Assembly (NCBI RefSeq): GCF_024128855.1
Contig: NZ_JAMYDV010000005.1
Span: 1-64,000 of the forward strand
Direction of reading: 5' to 3'
DNA from: Rhodovulum tesquicola
Lineage (GTDB): Bacteria > Pseudomonadota > Alphaproteobacteria > Rhodobacterales > Rhodobacteraceae
DNA length: 64,000 bases
Below are positions 8,939 through 16,760 of the stretch, one piece after another; position 1 is the stretch's first letter, and each line of letters opens with the position of its first letter. The notes under the pieces were generated by a model that searched no databases, was not told the origin of the DNA, and was given only the letters and a program-made list of their open reading frames with translations. The position numbers and the translations under genes were made by a program.

Positions 8939-10255
8939 TCAGATCGTCGGCTCCAATACTAGCCGCATCACCCTCTGCTCGAACCCCAGCCTGACTGAGG
9001 CCACCAGCTCCTCGGGAAACCCCGGCGGCATCTCCGCCAATGCCATGTCAAAAGCTCGCTCCGCCCGCTCCCGAATGTCCTCGAACACCCCCGCCACCTG
9101 TTCCCGCGAGAACCCCGCCGCCAGCGCCGTCTCCACGAAGTGCCGACCGTGGATGTCCGAAACGCGGTAATGCCGCCCCTGGCCCGCGCGCATGGCGAGC
9201 TTCATGTCCTTGATCTGCAACGCCCCCGCATCCAGCGAGGGCTGCACCGTCAGCACGTCGTAAAGCGGCGTCATGCGGAACCGCCCGCCGGGCATCAGGG
9301 CGATACTGAAGTTCTTCGCGTGCCCGTCCGTCGCCCCGATCAGCCAGAACAGGATCACGGCCTTCAGGAAATCCGCCCGGTCGCGCTGCGGCTCGTCGCT
9401 GCCGGTCAGCAGATCACAGATCTCCACGATGCCCGGGCCGCCCTCGTTCTGGTACTTGCGGGTCGGGGGCACGGACAGGGCCTGGCAGCAATCCTCCTGC
9501 GGCAGGCGGATCAGGCGGCCGTCGCGGGCGCGCAACCGGTCGAACCGTTCGATGACCAGCGCGCGCGTTCCTGCGAAATCCGCGATCTCGGTCCGTGCCA
9601 CGGGCAGGCCAAAGCCTGCAAGCAAGCGCAGGCAGAAATGCTCGTTCTCGATGCTGTCGGTCAGGTCCATGCCATTGGGCAGGCGGCCGATGGCGGGCTT
9701 CAGGATGTGGGTCGTCGGCGTTGTGCCGGTGGGCAGCACCCATCGGCCGTCATGGAACAAAAGCGCCGTTTTCTCCTGCGCACCGGCGACGGAGATGCGG
9801 AAATCCTGCTCGGCCCGGATGCCAAGCGGGGTCTGCGCCAGATCCCGCAGCATGGTGCCGATCTGGGCGTCGCTCAACGGCTCACCGATCAGCGCGCGGG
9901 CGTCGCCCGGCTGCTCGCCCTCGGGCAGGAATTGCAGCGCGCCCACACAATCACGCCCGATCCGCGCGAGCAGGCTATAGGCGTCCACACCATCCGCGCC
10001 CACGCGTTCCGCCACGCGGCGGCGGATCAGGTCGCTGTCGGGCAACAGGTTCTCGAAAACCGCGGTCACTGGCGGGCCGGTGTAGCGCTCGGGCCGCAGG
10101 GGCAGGGCGCGCGAGATGGGCAGCGTGTTCTCCCAGGCCAGCCATTCCGGCGCATAGGTGAAGGCGAAAGCCCCGTCCGGCGCGCGGAAATATTGCCCCA
10201 CGCGGCGGCCGTTCATGTAGACGTCGAGCGGCGCATAGGTGCGCTTGCGCCCCAT
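8939..10255 (-). CDS. hipA: HipA-family serine/threonine kinase toxin (first copy)
   Basis: 438 aa. It has a HipA N-terminal couple domain, then the kinase body: ISVAGAQEKTAL (Gly-rich loop with the autophosphorylation-type serine), the catalytic Asp in GATDGHAKNFS, and the metal-binding Asp in PLYDVL. HipA kinases phosphorylate a glutamyl-tRNA synthetase or related target and cause growth arrest when unopposed. The ATG overlaps the stop of the upstream antitoxin by one base (TGATG), so toxin is translated from the same message. All residues needed for activity appear present. Confidence 0.93.
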   Translation of the reverse strand: MGRKRTYAPLDVYMNGRRVGQYFRAPDGAFAFTYAPEWLAWENTLPISRALPLRPERYTGPPVTAVFENLLPDSDLIRRRVAERVGADGVDAYSLLARIGRDCVGALQFLPEGEQPGDARALIGEPLSDAQIGTMLRDLAQTPLGIRAEQDFRISVAGAQEKTALLFHDGRWVLPTGTTPTTHILKPAIGRLPNGMDLTDSIENEHFCLRLLAGFGLPVARTEIADFAGTRALVIERFDRLRARDGRLIRLPQEDCCQALSVPPTRKYQNEGGPGIVEICDLLTGSDEPQRDRADFLKAVILFWLIGATDGHAKNFSIALMPGGRFRMTPLYDVLTVQPSLDAGALQIKDMKLAMRAGQGRHYRVSDIHGRHFVETALAAGFSREQVAGVFEDIRERAERAFDMALAEMPPGFPEELVASVRLGFEQRVMRLVLEPTI

Positions 10256-10506
10256 CAGAAGATGTCCTCGAGATCACGCGGGGTCATTTTGCTGCGCGGC
10301 ACGATCCGCAGTTCGAGGTCGAGCGCCGCGAGCAGGTCGAAGATCGTCTCCGCCTTGGCGCCGCTGGCGCCGGTTTCGATGTTGGACACCGTGCGCTGCC
10401 AGACGCCCGCGCGGGCGGCAAGCTCGGCCTGCGTCAGGCCTTTGGCCTTGCGGGCGGCGCGCAGGACCTGGCCGAGGTCCTTGGTGGTGCGGGCGATCTG
10501 ATCCAT
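10255..10506 (-). CDS. hipB: HipB-family XRE antitoxin (first copy)
   Basis: 83 aa with a canonical Cro/C1 helix-turn-helix (GLTQAELAARAGVWQRTVSN) at about residues 23-43, and a short C-terminal tail of the kind that contacts HipA. It would repress its own operon and neutralise the HipA encoded directly downstream. The ATG is preceded by GGGAAAGGAT, an acceptable ribosome site. It faces the second hipB across a 292-bp divergent region. Confidence 0.92.
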   Translation of the reverse strand: MDQIARTTKDLGQVLRAARKAKGLTQAELAARAGVWQRTVSNIETGASGAKAETIFDLLAALDLELRIVPRSKMTPRDLEDIF

Positions 10507-10718
10507 CCGGGTAATCCTTTCCCGATGACGATGATCGGGAGTTCATATGGAGTCAATATGTTCTGCGGGTGATAATTGTGATTTATGATCCCGAGGATAT
10601 TTTTCATGGGGTTTGTCTTCGCCTTCTGCCGGGTAAGTGGTGGTGGATCGTAGACCGTGTACGGCATGGCTGCTTGATGCCGGTCGGCATGTATTTCCTC
10701 TACGCACAGAGATTGAGA

Positions 10719-10763
10719 ATTAGCCCATGGGCTATATACGACGCTTATAGCTCTCGCGCTATA
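10719..10763 (+). promoter_or_regulatory. paired operator-like palindromes upstream of the second hipB
   Basis: Two 18-bp elements with the same layout: ATTAGC-N6-GCTATA at 10719-10736 and TATAGC-N6-GCTATA at 10746-10763. Their centres are 27 bp apart. The layout recalls the E. coli hip operators (TATCC-N8-GGATA), so these are good candidates for HipB binding. A TTGACA hexamer follows at 10764 with a TATCAG 17 bp further on. That would start transcription at about the ATG of 10799 (a leaderless message); this last point is speculative. Confidence 0.65.
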
Positions 10764-10798
10764 TTGACAAAATATCGTCCTTGAGCTATCAGGGGGCC

Positions 10799-11047
10799 AT
10801 GGACACCTTGCCCGCATACCCCATCCGAAGCCTGCGCCAAGCCGGGGCCGTGCTGAAGGCGCGGCGCGCGGCGCGGAAGATCAGCCAGAAGGAGCTTGGC
10901 GAGATGACGGGAACGGCGCAATCCACCATTTCCGACATCGAAAACGGTGTCGTGTCCGTCAGCCTTGACGTCTACCTGCGTCTTCTCGAGGCTCTCGGCG
11001 CGGAACTGTCCGCGACGGACCGTATAGCGGACCCAGGGCAGCGCTAG
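10799..11047 (+). CDS. hipB: HipB-family XRE antitoxin (second copy)
   Basis: 82 aa from the ATG at 10799; a TTG at 10781 would add six residues. It is an XRE helix-turn-helix protein (KISQKELGEMTGTAQSTISD near residue 29) with a C-terminal LLEALGAEL segment as in HipB. It sits one base ahead of the second hipA, in the standard antitoxin-toxin order. It is divergent in sequence from the first HipB, so the two pairs look like separate acquisitions rather than a recent tandem copy. Confidence 0.9.
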   Translation: MDTLPAYPIRSLRQAGAVLKARRAARKISQKELGEMTGTAQSTISDIENGVVSVSLDVYLRLLEALGAELSATDRIADPGQR

Positions 11048-11048
11048 G

Positions 11049-12383
11049 ATGGCACGCATCGCTCGAGCTGGTCGCCGCACACGCCAAAGCAAAACCGCCG
11101 TCTGGTACGCAAGGGCGCGGGTTGGCACGCTGACCCGCGCAACGGATGGTGCCATCGCCTTCTCCTACGATCCCGCCTGGCTCGCGTCCGAGGCCGCTTT
11201 TCCGGTAGCCAGTGCCCTGCCGCTGACCAGGTTGAAATGGCAGGGCGATCCGGTCGTCGCCGCCTTCGACAACCTCTTGCCCGATGCCGAAGGCGAGCTG
11301 CGCGAGAAGATAGCCGTGCGTGTCGGGGCGCAGGGCAAGGATGTGTTCTCTCTGTTGTCCGTGCTCGGGCGCGACTGTGTCGGTGCGCTGCAATTCCTGC
11401 CGCTGGACGGGGCTCCGTCGGAACAGGACATGCAATATCGCGTCATCTCGGAAGAAGAGATGGTCACCGATCTGAAGAACCTCGCCGCCGCGCCGCTCGC
11501 CCTGGGTGACGACGAGGATTTCCGGATTTCCATCGCCGGCGCGCAGGAGAAGACGGCCTATCTGCGGATCAATGGCCAATGGGCCAAGCCGCGGGGCATC
11601 ACGCCGACCAGCCATATTTTCAAGACGCCCATGGGCCTCATTCCCGGCCCTGAGCAGATCGACCTGAGCGACAGCGTCGAGAACGAGTTGTTCTGCATGA
11701 CCTTGGCGCGCGAAATCGGCCTGCCCGTCGCGCATGTCGAAAAGCTCACATTGCCCGGGCAGGTCGTGCTTTCGGTCGAACGGTTCGACCGCGTCTGGCA
11801 GGGCGAAACCCTGAAACGCCTGCCGCAGGAAGATATCTGCCAGTCGTTGGGTTATCCTTCTGCCATGAAATACCAGAGGCTGGGCGGCCCCGGCGTCGCG
11901 CAGATCATGGAGCTTCTGCGGGAATCCGACACGCCCATCGAGGATCGGGAGACGTTCTTCCGGGCGCAGATCTTCTTCTTCCTGATCGGGGCCTCGGACG
12001 GGCACGCCAAGAACTTCAGCCTGCGTCTGGGGCGCAGGGCGCGGTTCACGCTCGCGCCCCTCTATGACATCCTGAGCGTCGCTCCGGTCGTGCGCGCGGG
12101 CCGGTTGCAGCGCAAGCGCTACCGCCTCGCCATGTCGATCGATGGCCATTACGGCATCGACGAGATCGTGCCACGCCATTTCGAGGCAGAGGGCCGCGCG
12201 GCGGGTCTGCCCAAGGGCCGCGCCCTGGAGTTGTTACAGGACATGGTAGATCGGCTGGGCCCTGCGCTGGAGCGGGCGCTTCTGGCGGTGGGCGATCAGG
12301 TCCCGGCGGCGGTCAGCGAGCCGATCGCAAGCGATGCGATGCTGCGTGCGGCGCAGATGCGGGACCTGCCAAGTCCGATCTAG
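11049..12383 (+). CDS. hipA: HipA-family serine/threonine kinase toxin (second copy)
   Basis: 444 aa with the full HipA signature: ISIAGAQEKTAYL (phosphate loop and regulatory serine), catalytic GASDGHAKNFS, and metal-binding LYDILS. The N-terminal couple domain includes the LLPDAEGELREK segment, which corresponds to LLPDSDLIRRR in the other copy. The C-terminal tail is longer. It lies one base after its antitoxin. The residues are intact, so an active kinase is expected. Its target need not be the same as that of the other HipA. Confidence 0.92.
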   Translation: MARIARAGRRTRQSKTAVWYARARVGTLTRATDGAIAFSYDPAWLASEAAFPVASALPLTRLKWQGDPVVAAFDNLLPDAEGELREKIAVRVGAQGKDVFSLLSVLGRDCVGALQFLPLDGAPSEQDMQYRVISEEEMVTDLKNLAAAPLALGDDEDFRISIAGAQEKTAYLRINGQWAKPRGITPTSHIFKTPMGLIPGPEQIDLSDSVENELFCMTLAREIGLPVAHVEKLTLPGQVVLSVERFDRVWQGETLKRLPQEDICQSLGYPSAMKYQRLGGPGVAQIMELLRESDTPIEDRETFFRAQIFFFLIGASDGHAKNFSLRLGRRARFTLAPLYDILSVAPVVRAGRLQRKRYRLAMSIDGHYGIDEIVPRHFEAEGRAAGLPKGRALELLQDMVDRLGPALERALLAVGDQVPAAVSEPIASDAMLRAAQMRDLPSPI

Positions 12384-12478
12384 AGGCGGCAGGCCTTCGC
12401 CAGATCCTCGGTCTCGATTGCCGCGCCGACAGCGCTGAAATCGCGGGCATCCATGCCAAGCTGGCTACCGATGGGGTG
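12380..12478 (-). pseudogene. possible C-terminal remnant of a lost gene
   Basis: On the minus strand an open frame with natural codon use reads GSQLGMDARDFSAVG and then AAIETEDLAKACRL to a TAG. It has no start codon and is cut off on its upstream side. It lies where a partner gene would be expected downstream of the solitary HipB-like regulator at 12535. I read it as the tail of a deleted gene. I do not recognise the family. Confidence 0.35.
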
Positions 12479-12534
12479 TAAGGACCTAAAATATGGCGCG
12501 AATTTTCACTGGTCACGACTTCGCGCTGTCCGCA

Positions 12535-12942
12535 TCACCATCCCTCAGGCGCGTCGTCGGCGCCACTCGCGTCCGCACTTGGACTGTTTTCCGAAGATGC
12601 GTTCCTTCGGCGCGCCGTGATCCTTTTCGGAAGTGTTTTCTCCGCAAGCATCAAGCCGAGTTCATCCGATGCCGGATCGACGAGGCCGGCCAGCCGGTCG
12701 AAAAGCCCCAGAACCGAAAGGGCCATCGCCAGAGTGTTCAGCGAGACGCCCGGATCGCCCTGTTCCAGGCGGTGCAGCGTGCTGCGTCCAACGCCCATGC
12801 GCGCCGCCATGTCGGTTGTGGAGATCCGGCGCGCCCGGCGCGCGCGGGAGATGTCCTGCCCGAGTCGCGCGATACCGCGGGCGATCGAGGGGTGAACCGC
12901 GCTCCCCTTGGTGCGTGCAGCTTTGTCCGTACTGGCAGTCAT
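12535..12942 (-). CDS. solitary HipB-like XRE regulator
   Basis: 135 aa. An XRE helix-turn-helix lies at about 37-62 (ISTTDMAARMGVGRSTLHRL), followed by a helical SLNTLAMALSVLGLFDRLAGL segment seen in HipB-type antitoxins. A disordered Ser/Ala/Asp tail ends the protein. HipB relatives of this form normally precede a hipA gene. Here only about 150 bp of non-coding or remnant sequence follows, so the toxin partner has probably been lost. It may still act as a repressor on the AT-rich repeats just upstream. Confidence 0.8.
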   Translation of the reverse strand: MTASTDKAARTKGSAVHPSIARGIARLGQDISRARRARRISTTDMAARMGVGRSTLHRLEQGDPGVSLNTLAMALSVLGLFDRLAGLVDPASDELGLMLAEKTLPKRITARRRNASSENSPSADASGADDAPEGW

Positions 12943-12969
12943 TGTCCTGCATCTCGGTCAGAAAAGTTG

Positions 12970-13102
12970 TTTTTGTCTCACTTGTGATACGAAAAATATG
13001 ATGTGCCAACCCTCCGTTGCAACCCCCACCCTATGTCTTCAGTCGTTTTTTGTTTTGCAAGTAACGCAAAAATCAATTTTCTGTTTTATTTGCGAGACAA
13101 AT
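12970..13102. repeat. three imperfect AT-rich inverted repeats
   Basis: Copies: 12971-12995 (TTTTGTCTC ... GATACGAAAA), 13053-13071 (TTTTGC-N7-GCAAAA, perfect arms), and 13088-13102 (ATTTGCGAGACAAAT, which carries the reverse of the TTTGTCTC half-site). They lie upstream of the solitary XRE gene, and two of them run into the 3' end of the MobC-like gene. The arrangement suggests operator sites for a dimeric regulator. The assignment to a particular protein is a guess. Confidence 0.45.
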
Positions 13103-13698
13103 TTGGCTGGCTGGCTGGCGTCGGCGAATGCTTCTGACTGCGCCCCCAACCCCTCCAGCGCCTTGTCGACCTCGCGCGCCTTCTTGGCCAGCTGTGCCTC
13201 CCACAGACTGCGAAACGCCTCGGCGAATTCGACCAGGCCCCCGGCGAAGGTGCGGATCGTGGTCATGTCGTCATCCGTGAAAGGCAGCGGGCGCCCGCGC
13301 AGCTTCGCCTCGTTCAGCTTGCGGGCGATGTGGTTGACGGCAGCGCCCTCGGTGGCGACCAGCGCGCCCCAGGCTTGCAGATGGTCGCGCACGACCGGAC
13401 CTGCCGGGCGCAGCAGGATGTCGGCGGCCCCCATCAGGCGGCGCAGGGCGGCGGGTTGGTCGGTGATGCCGCGACGCGCCAGTGCGGCCTGAAACCCCGC
13501 AAGCTGGCGCGCGCTCAAGCGGGTGCTGATCGTCGTGGTGGGGCCAGGGCACGTGCCTTTGGCCCGGCTCAGTGTGTTGTAGATCGTCCGGGTCGAGACG
13601 CCGAAGCGGGGGGCCAGAACGGCAGCAGGGGTGCCCCCGGCGCGGGCCTCGATGATCTGGCGGCGTTCGTCGTCGGTCAGTTTGCGATGGTGGCGCAT
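13039..13698 (-). CDS. MobC-like mobilisation/relaxosome accessory protein
   Basis: 219 aa. A resolvase-type helix-turn-helix is at the N-terminus (LTDDERRQIIEARAGG; FGVSTRTIYNTLSRAKG). It is followed by a helical region containing GAAVNHIARKLNEAKLRG, the segment typical of MobC-family relaxosome proteins, which help a relaxase open oriT. No relaxase is visible in the window, so this is a remnant of a mobilisable element or a repurposed regulator. The last 20 residues (from FVSQIKQK) are encoded by AT-rich sequence unlike the rest of the gene, as if the original C-terminus had been replaced at a junction. Confidence 0.65.
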   Translation of the reverse strand: MRHHRKLTDDERRQIIEARAGGTPAAVLAPRFGVSTRTIYNTLSRAKGTCPGPTTTISTRLSARQLAGFQAALARRGITDQPAALRRLMGAADILLRPAGPVVRDHLQAWGALVATEGAAVNHIARKLNEAKLRGRPLPFTDDDMTTIRTFAGGLVEFAEAFRSLWEAQLAKKAREVDKALEGLGAQSEAFADASQPAKFVSQIKQKIDFCVTCKTKND

Positions 13699-13885
13699 GT
13701 GAAGTTTACGCTCCTATTTCTTGCCAACTTCCTCCAAGCCCCCCGCCTCCCAGCGTCAGCGGAGGCGGGTCAGGGGCTTGGAGTCCGTTTCGGTGGGTTT
13801 GCTTGGTTGGACGGGGTGCAGGGGACGCGATGCGGGAAACGCGATGCACGCGGCGCGGCGCAGAAAGCGCGGCGCAAAGGACGCG

Positions 13886-14236
13886 ATGCGCGCTGCGGAA
13901 GGCACGGCGCAGGAGACGCGGGACACCGACGCGGCCCTCGAGCTCGAGGCCGAGATCGACACCGGCACGAGCTGGGCGCGCGACTTTCTGGCGGCACACG
14001 CGGCCGGGCTGGTGCGCGGCCTGTCTCCGGGCTTTCGTGTCCTGCCCGGGGGCGAGCGGATCGACCGGCACGGCGACGGGCTGGTGCGCACCGTGATCGC
14101 GGCCGAGCTGGTCGAGCTGTCGGCCGTGACCCGACCCGCCTATCCCGACGCACAGATTCAGGCGCGCGCCTGGTCGCCGGGCCGTGACGCGCCCGACGCT
14201 GGGTTGGTGCGCGCGCTCAACAGGTGGAGGGCATAA
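13886..14236 (+). pseudogene. 5'-truncated HK97-type prohead protease
   Basis: The recognisable part begins at about 13934 (ALELEAEID, then TSWARDFLAAHAAGLVRGLS) and continues through GFRVLPGGERI, VRTVIAAELVELSAVTRPAYPDAQIQAR to the stop. This is the second half of the HK97 family prohead protease, which matures phage capsids. The N-terminal half with the catalytic His is missing. Upstream sequence in this frame is GC-rich repeat-like DNA. The stop overlaps the portal ATG (TAATG), which preserves the usual protease-portal adjacency in reversed order. It is non-functional as a protease. Confidence 0.7.
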
Positions 14237-15300
14237 TGGGCCTGTTCGACTTCTTCCGGCGCAAGCCCGAAACCCGCGCGGCGGCCTCGGGCTTCACGGC
14301 CGAGATCATCGCGGCCAGGGAAGCCTATATCTCTGGCTCCCGCGGGATCGCGGAACTGACCGCGACGGCGCAGACCTGCGTCTCGCTCTGGGAAAGCGGG
14401 CTGGCGCTGGCCGATGTGGACGGCACCGACCTGCTGGACCGGCGCACCATGGCGCTGGCGGGGCGGGCTGCGGCGCTGCGGGGCGAGGCGGTGTTTCTGA
14501 TCACCGACGAGGGCCTGGTCCCCTGTTCGGACTGGGATCTGACAACGCGGAACGGCCGCCCCCGCGCCTATCGCCTGTCCATCGCGGAATCGGGCGGCGG
14601 GCGGACCTTCACGGCGCTGGCGGCCGAGGTGCTGCATCTGCGGATCGGCTGCGACCCGGCCGCGCCCTACTACGGGACCGCCCCGCTCAAGCGGGCGCAG
14701 CTCACGGCCGGGCTGTTGAACGCGGTGGAAAACGCGCTGGCCGAGACCTTCGAGACCGCGCCCATCGGTTCGCAGATCGTGCCCCTGCCCGACAGCGCAC
14801 CCGACGACATGGACAACATGCGCGCCGCCTTCCGTGGGCGCCGTGGCTCTGTCCTGGTGGTCGAGGGCGTGGCGCAGGCGACGGCCGCGGGGATGAACCC
14901 CCAGCTTGGCCAGCGCCGCGAAGACCTGACCCCTAATATCAAGGATGCTATGGCGATCGAGACCATGCAGGCGGCCCGCGATGCGATCGGCGCGGCCTTC
15001 GGCGTCCTGCCCGGCCTGCTGAACCGGGCGACAACCGGCCCGATGGTGCGCGAGGCGCAGCGCCACCTTGCGACATGGCAGCTTCAGCCGCTGGCCGAGT
15101 TGCTGGCAGAGGAAGCGACCCAGAAGCTGGGCGCACCGGTCAGGATCGACACCCTGCGCCCGCTGCAAGCCTTCGACGCGGGCGGCCGGGCGCGGGCGCT
15201 GTCCGCGATCATCGGCGCCATGGCGCAGGCCAAGGAAGCCGGGATCGACCCGGACCTTGCCTTGAAGCTGGTCGATTGGCACGAGCGGGAGGCGCCCTAG
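14236..15300 (+). CDS. HK97-family phage portal protein
   Basis: 354 aa. It starts MGLFDFFRRKPE, the usual opening of HK97-type portals. The body includes YYGTAPLKRAQLTAGLLNAVEN and the late GVLPGLLNRATTGPMVREAQRHL, both typical of the family, and its length is close to normal (350-420). The portal forms the ring through which DNA enters the capsid. Here it follows a broken prohead protease, and no capsid or terminase gene remains nearby, so it is a leftover of a defective prophage or capsid-encoding satellite. A GTG 12 bp upstream is an alternative start. Confidence 0.88.
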   Translation: MGLFDFFRRKPETRAAASGFTAEIIAAREAYISGSRGIAELTATAQTCVSLWESGLALADVDGTDLLDRRTMALAGRAAALRGEAVFLITDEGLVPCSDWDLTTRNGRPRAYRLSIAESGGGRTFTALAAEVLHLRIGCDPAAPYYGTAPLKRAQLTAGLLNAVENALAETFETAPIGSQIVPLPDSAPDDMDNMRAAFRGRRGSVLVVEGVAQATAAGMNPQLGQRREDLTPNIKDAMAIETMQAARDAIGAAFGVLPGLLNRATTGPMVREAQRHLATWQLQPLAELLAEEATQKLGAPVRIDTLRPLQAFDAGGRARALSAIIGAMAQAKEAGIDPDLALKLVDWHEREAP

Positions 15301-15451
15301 AACGGGCTGGCGGCGCCCGGGGCGTCCCTGATCGCCCCATGCCGCTGCGCTGGCCGTGCGCGGTAGGACTGGACCGAAGCGGCCCGGTATGGACGGCGAG
15401 TCACGTCAGAACCCCGTCAGGGCGCGGCCATTCTCCTTGATGGCGCGGCGC

Positions 15452-15484
15452 GGGCCGGACATGCGAGGCGCTGTCCGGCCCTTT
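15452..15484 (+). terminator. strong hairpin after the portal gene
   Basis: Perfect 10-bp arms GGGCCGGACA (15452-15461) and TGTCCGGCCC (15472-15481) with a 10-nt loop, followed by TTT. It lies between the portal and the convergent XRE unit and can serve both directions. The intervening 15301-15451 shows no convincing gene. Confidence 0.7.
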
Positions 15485-15490
15485 CCATGC

Positions 15491-15649
15491 TCAGTTGCCG
15501 TCCTGCATTTGCCGTCGAAGATCTGACAGTTCTTGCGCCGTGGCCCGTAGCGCGTCGATCAAGCTCGGCATCAAATCGTTCGCCTGCTCAAGCAACTCAT
15601 TTTGCCTCTTAATCGCCTCCGTCAACTCATTGGCGAGATCATCATCCAT
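15491..15649 (-). CDS. 52-aa coiled-coil-like protein after XRE repressor
   Basis: A short open frame beginning MDDDLANELTEAIKRQ, heptad-rich and entirely helical, ending RRQMQDGN. An AGGAG ribosome site lies 7 nt upstream. Its start lies 8 bp inside the XRE gene, so the two are co-translated. It is unrecognised, but codon use is consistent with a real gene. A role as co-repressor or anti-repressor is only inferred. Confidence 0.55.
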   Translation of the reverse strand: MDDDLANELTEAIKRQNELLEQANDLMPSLIDALRATAQELSDLRRQMQDGN

Positions 15650-15881
15650 TGCTGGCTCCTTTCTTCAACCTTACCCCTGGCCCGCCCCCGTTCTCCTGGA
15701 TGAACTCGACCCCCGCGGCCTCAAGGGCGGCGCACAAAGCCGCAATCGTTCGCTTGTAGGGCTGATGGTCCTCTTTCTCGAAGCTCGCGATAGTCCGCTT
15801 GGCCACGCCGGAAGCCTCGGCCAGACGATCCTGAGACATGGCCACGAGGGCACGAGCAGCGCGACATTGTGAGGGCGTCAT
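15642..15881 (-). CDS. XRE-family prophage-type repressor
   Basis: 79 aa. A helix-turn-helix covers residues 3-38 (CRAARALVAMSQDRLAEASG; VAKRTIASFE), followed by a C-terminal segment AALEAAGVEFIQENGGGPGVRLKK. This form is very common as a regulator in alphaproteobacterial prophages. It is transcribed divergently from the small genes at 15965 onward, with the palindromic sites at 15900-15923 between them, so it probably represses that rightward operon and itself. Confidence 0.85.
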   Translation of the reverse strand: MTPSQCRAARALVAMSQDRLAEASGVAKRTIASFEKEDHQPYKRTIAALCAALEAAGVEFIQENGGGPGVRLKKGASNG

Positions 15882-15964
15882 TTTCAACCTTGCATCAATA
15901 GTGCAGACTGCGCTAAAAGTGCAGTGTTGCTCTAATGGTGTAACCGAACAAGGGAATCCTGACA
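15882..15964. promoter_or_regulatory. operator region of the XRE repressor
   Basis: It contains the inverted repeat AGTGCA-GAC-TGCGCT (15900-15914) and a second AGTGCA at 15918-15923, 18 bp from the first. Related half-sites TGCA (15891) and GGTGTAA (15937) lie beside it. The spacing by about two helical turns, and the position between diverging genes, suit a dimeric repressor. Confidence 0.5.
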
Positions 15965-16213
15965 ATGACGAAGACACTCTGCGACCTGCAATACGACGCT
16001 GCCGATCTCGCCGCGCTTCTTGGCGGCCTGGACGCACTGCACAGCATGTGCGCCTACATTCCGCCCGATGCCGACATCGAAACCCGCCGCGCCTCGAATG
16101 CTCGCACCGTTCTGATCGAGGAGGCGATCCGCCGCGCCGATGAACTGGCCCGCGACATTGAAGATCTTGAGGCGGCCGAGCGCGGGGCGCGGATGGCCGA
16201 ACGACAGGCTTGA
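15965..16213 (+). CDS. small acidic protein, function unknown
   Basis: 82 aa. The start MTKTLCDLQYDAADLAALLG is followed by a long helical, Arg/Glu-rich C-terminus (RRADELARDIEDLEAAERGA). No family is recognised. It is the first rightward gene opposite the XRE repressor, the place where prophages encode early or regulatory proteins. Confidence 0.6.
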   Translation: MTKTLCDLQYDAADLAALLGGLDALHSMCAYIPPDADIETRRASNARTVLIEEAIRRADELARDIEDLEAAERGARMAERQA

Positions 16214-16265
16214 CTTGAAGTGCCCTTTTGGGCATCTTCTGCAAAAGTGCTCAAGAGGGCTCGTC

Positions 16266-16760
16266 ATGAACGAGATTGAGATCAAGCAGAAGATCAGGTT
16301 TTCGACGGTTGCAGCGGCAATCGACCTCACGCCGAAGGCCTTTCGGAACTGGCTTCAGAGGTATGAGCTGCACCTGTCGAGCGACTACAGAACGCGAGGC
16401 TGGACGGAGTTTACGGTTGGCGATGTGGCAGTGCTGGCATTGACGCGCGAACTCGTTTCCTGGGGTGTTGGCGTCGAGGCAGCCAACGAATTTGCTTATG
16501 TCGTCGTCATGAAAAAGGCCAAGCCGCTTTTCCATTACCGCAACACCCCGGCGGCGGCACTCTTGCAGCTCTTTTCGGGCTACGTGATCTGTTTGCACGC
16601 GCCCGACGATGCAGAGGGGCCGCGTCTCATTCTTGATCCGGATCTTGAAGGATACTGCCCGGGCAATTTCAAGTCGGCGCTCTGGGTGAACGTCCATCAT
16701 GTGGTGAACGAGGCATTCGCCCGGCTGGCATCAAGAACCGAGGACGAGGCCACGGCATGA
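16266..16760 (+). CDS. MerR-like DNA-binding protein
   Basis: 164 aa. The N-terminal winged-helix portion (IRFSTVAAAIDLTPKAFRNW; LQRYELHL; FTVGDVAVLALTRELVSWGV) resembles MerR-type recognition helices followed by a regulator arm. The C-terminal half (FHYRNTPAAALLQLFSGYVI) is unrecognised. The start at 16266 has AGAGGG 8 nt upstream; an upstream extension to 16140 lacks a site. The stop overlaps the next ATG (ATGA). Likely a regulator or excision factor of the element. Confidence 0.65.
   Translation: MNEIEIKQKIRFSTVAAAIDLTPKAFRNWLQRYELHLSSDYRTRGWTEFTVGDVAVLALTRELVSWGVGVEAANEFAYVVVMKKAKPLFHYRNTPAAALLQLFSGYVICLHAPDDAEGPRLILDPDLEGYCPGNFKSALWVNVHHVVNEAFARLASRTEDEATA

Noticed and set aside
9140-10501. 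453-codon frame opposite the first hipA
   Set aside because: Antisense shadow of hipA; low-complexity translation. HipA motifs on the other strand are decisive.
13886-15300. Part of a gene transfer agent cluster
   Set aside because: The neighbouring GTA genes (terminase, capsid, tail series) are absent and an integrase with a tRNA site is present.
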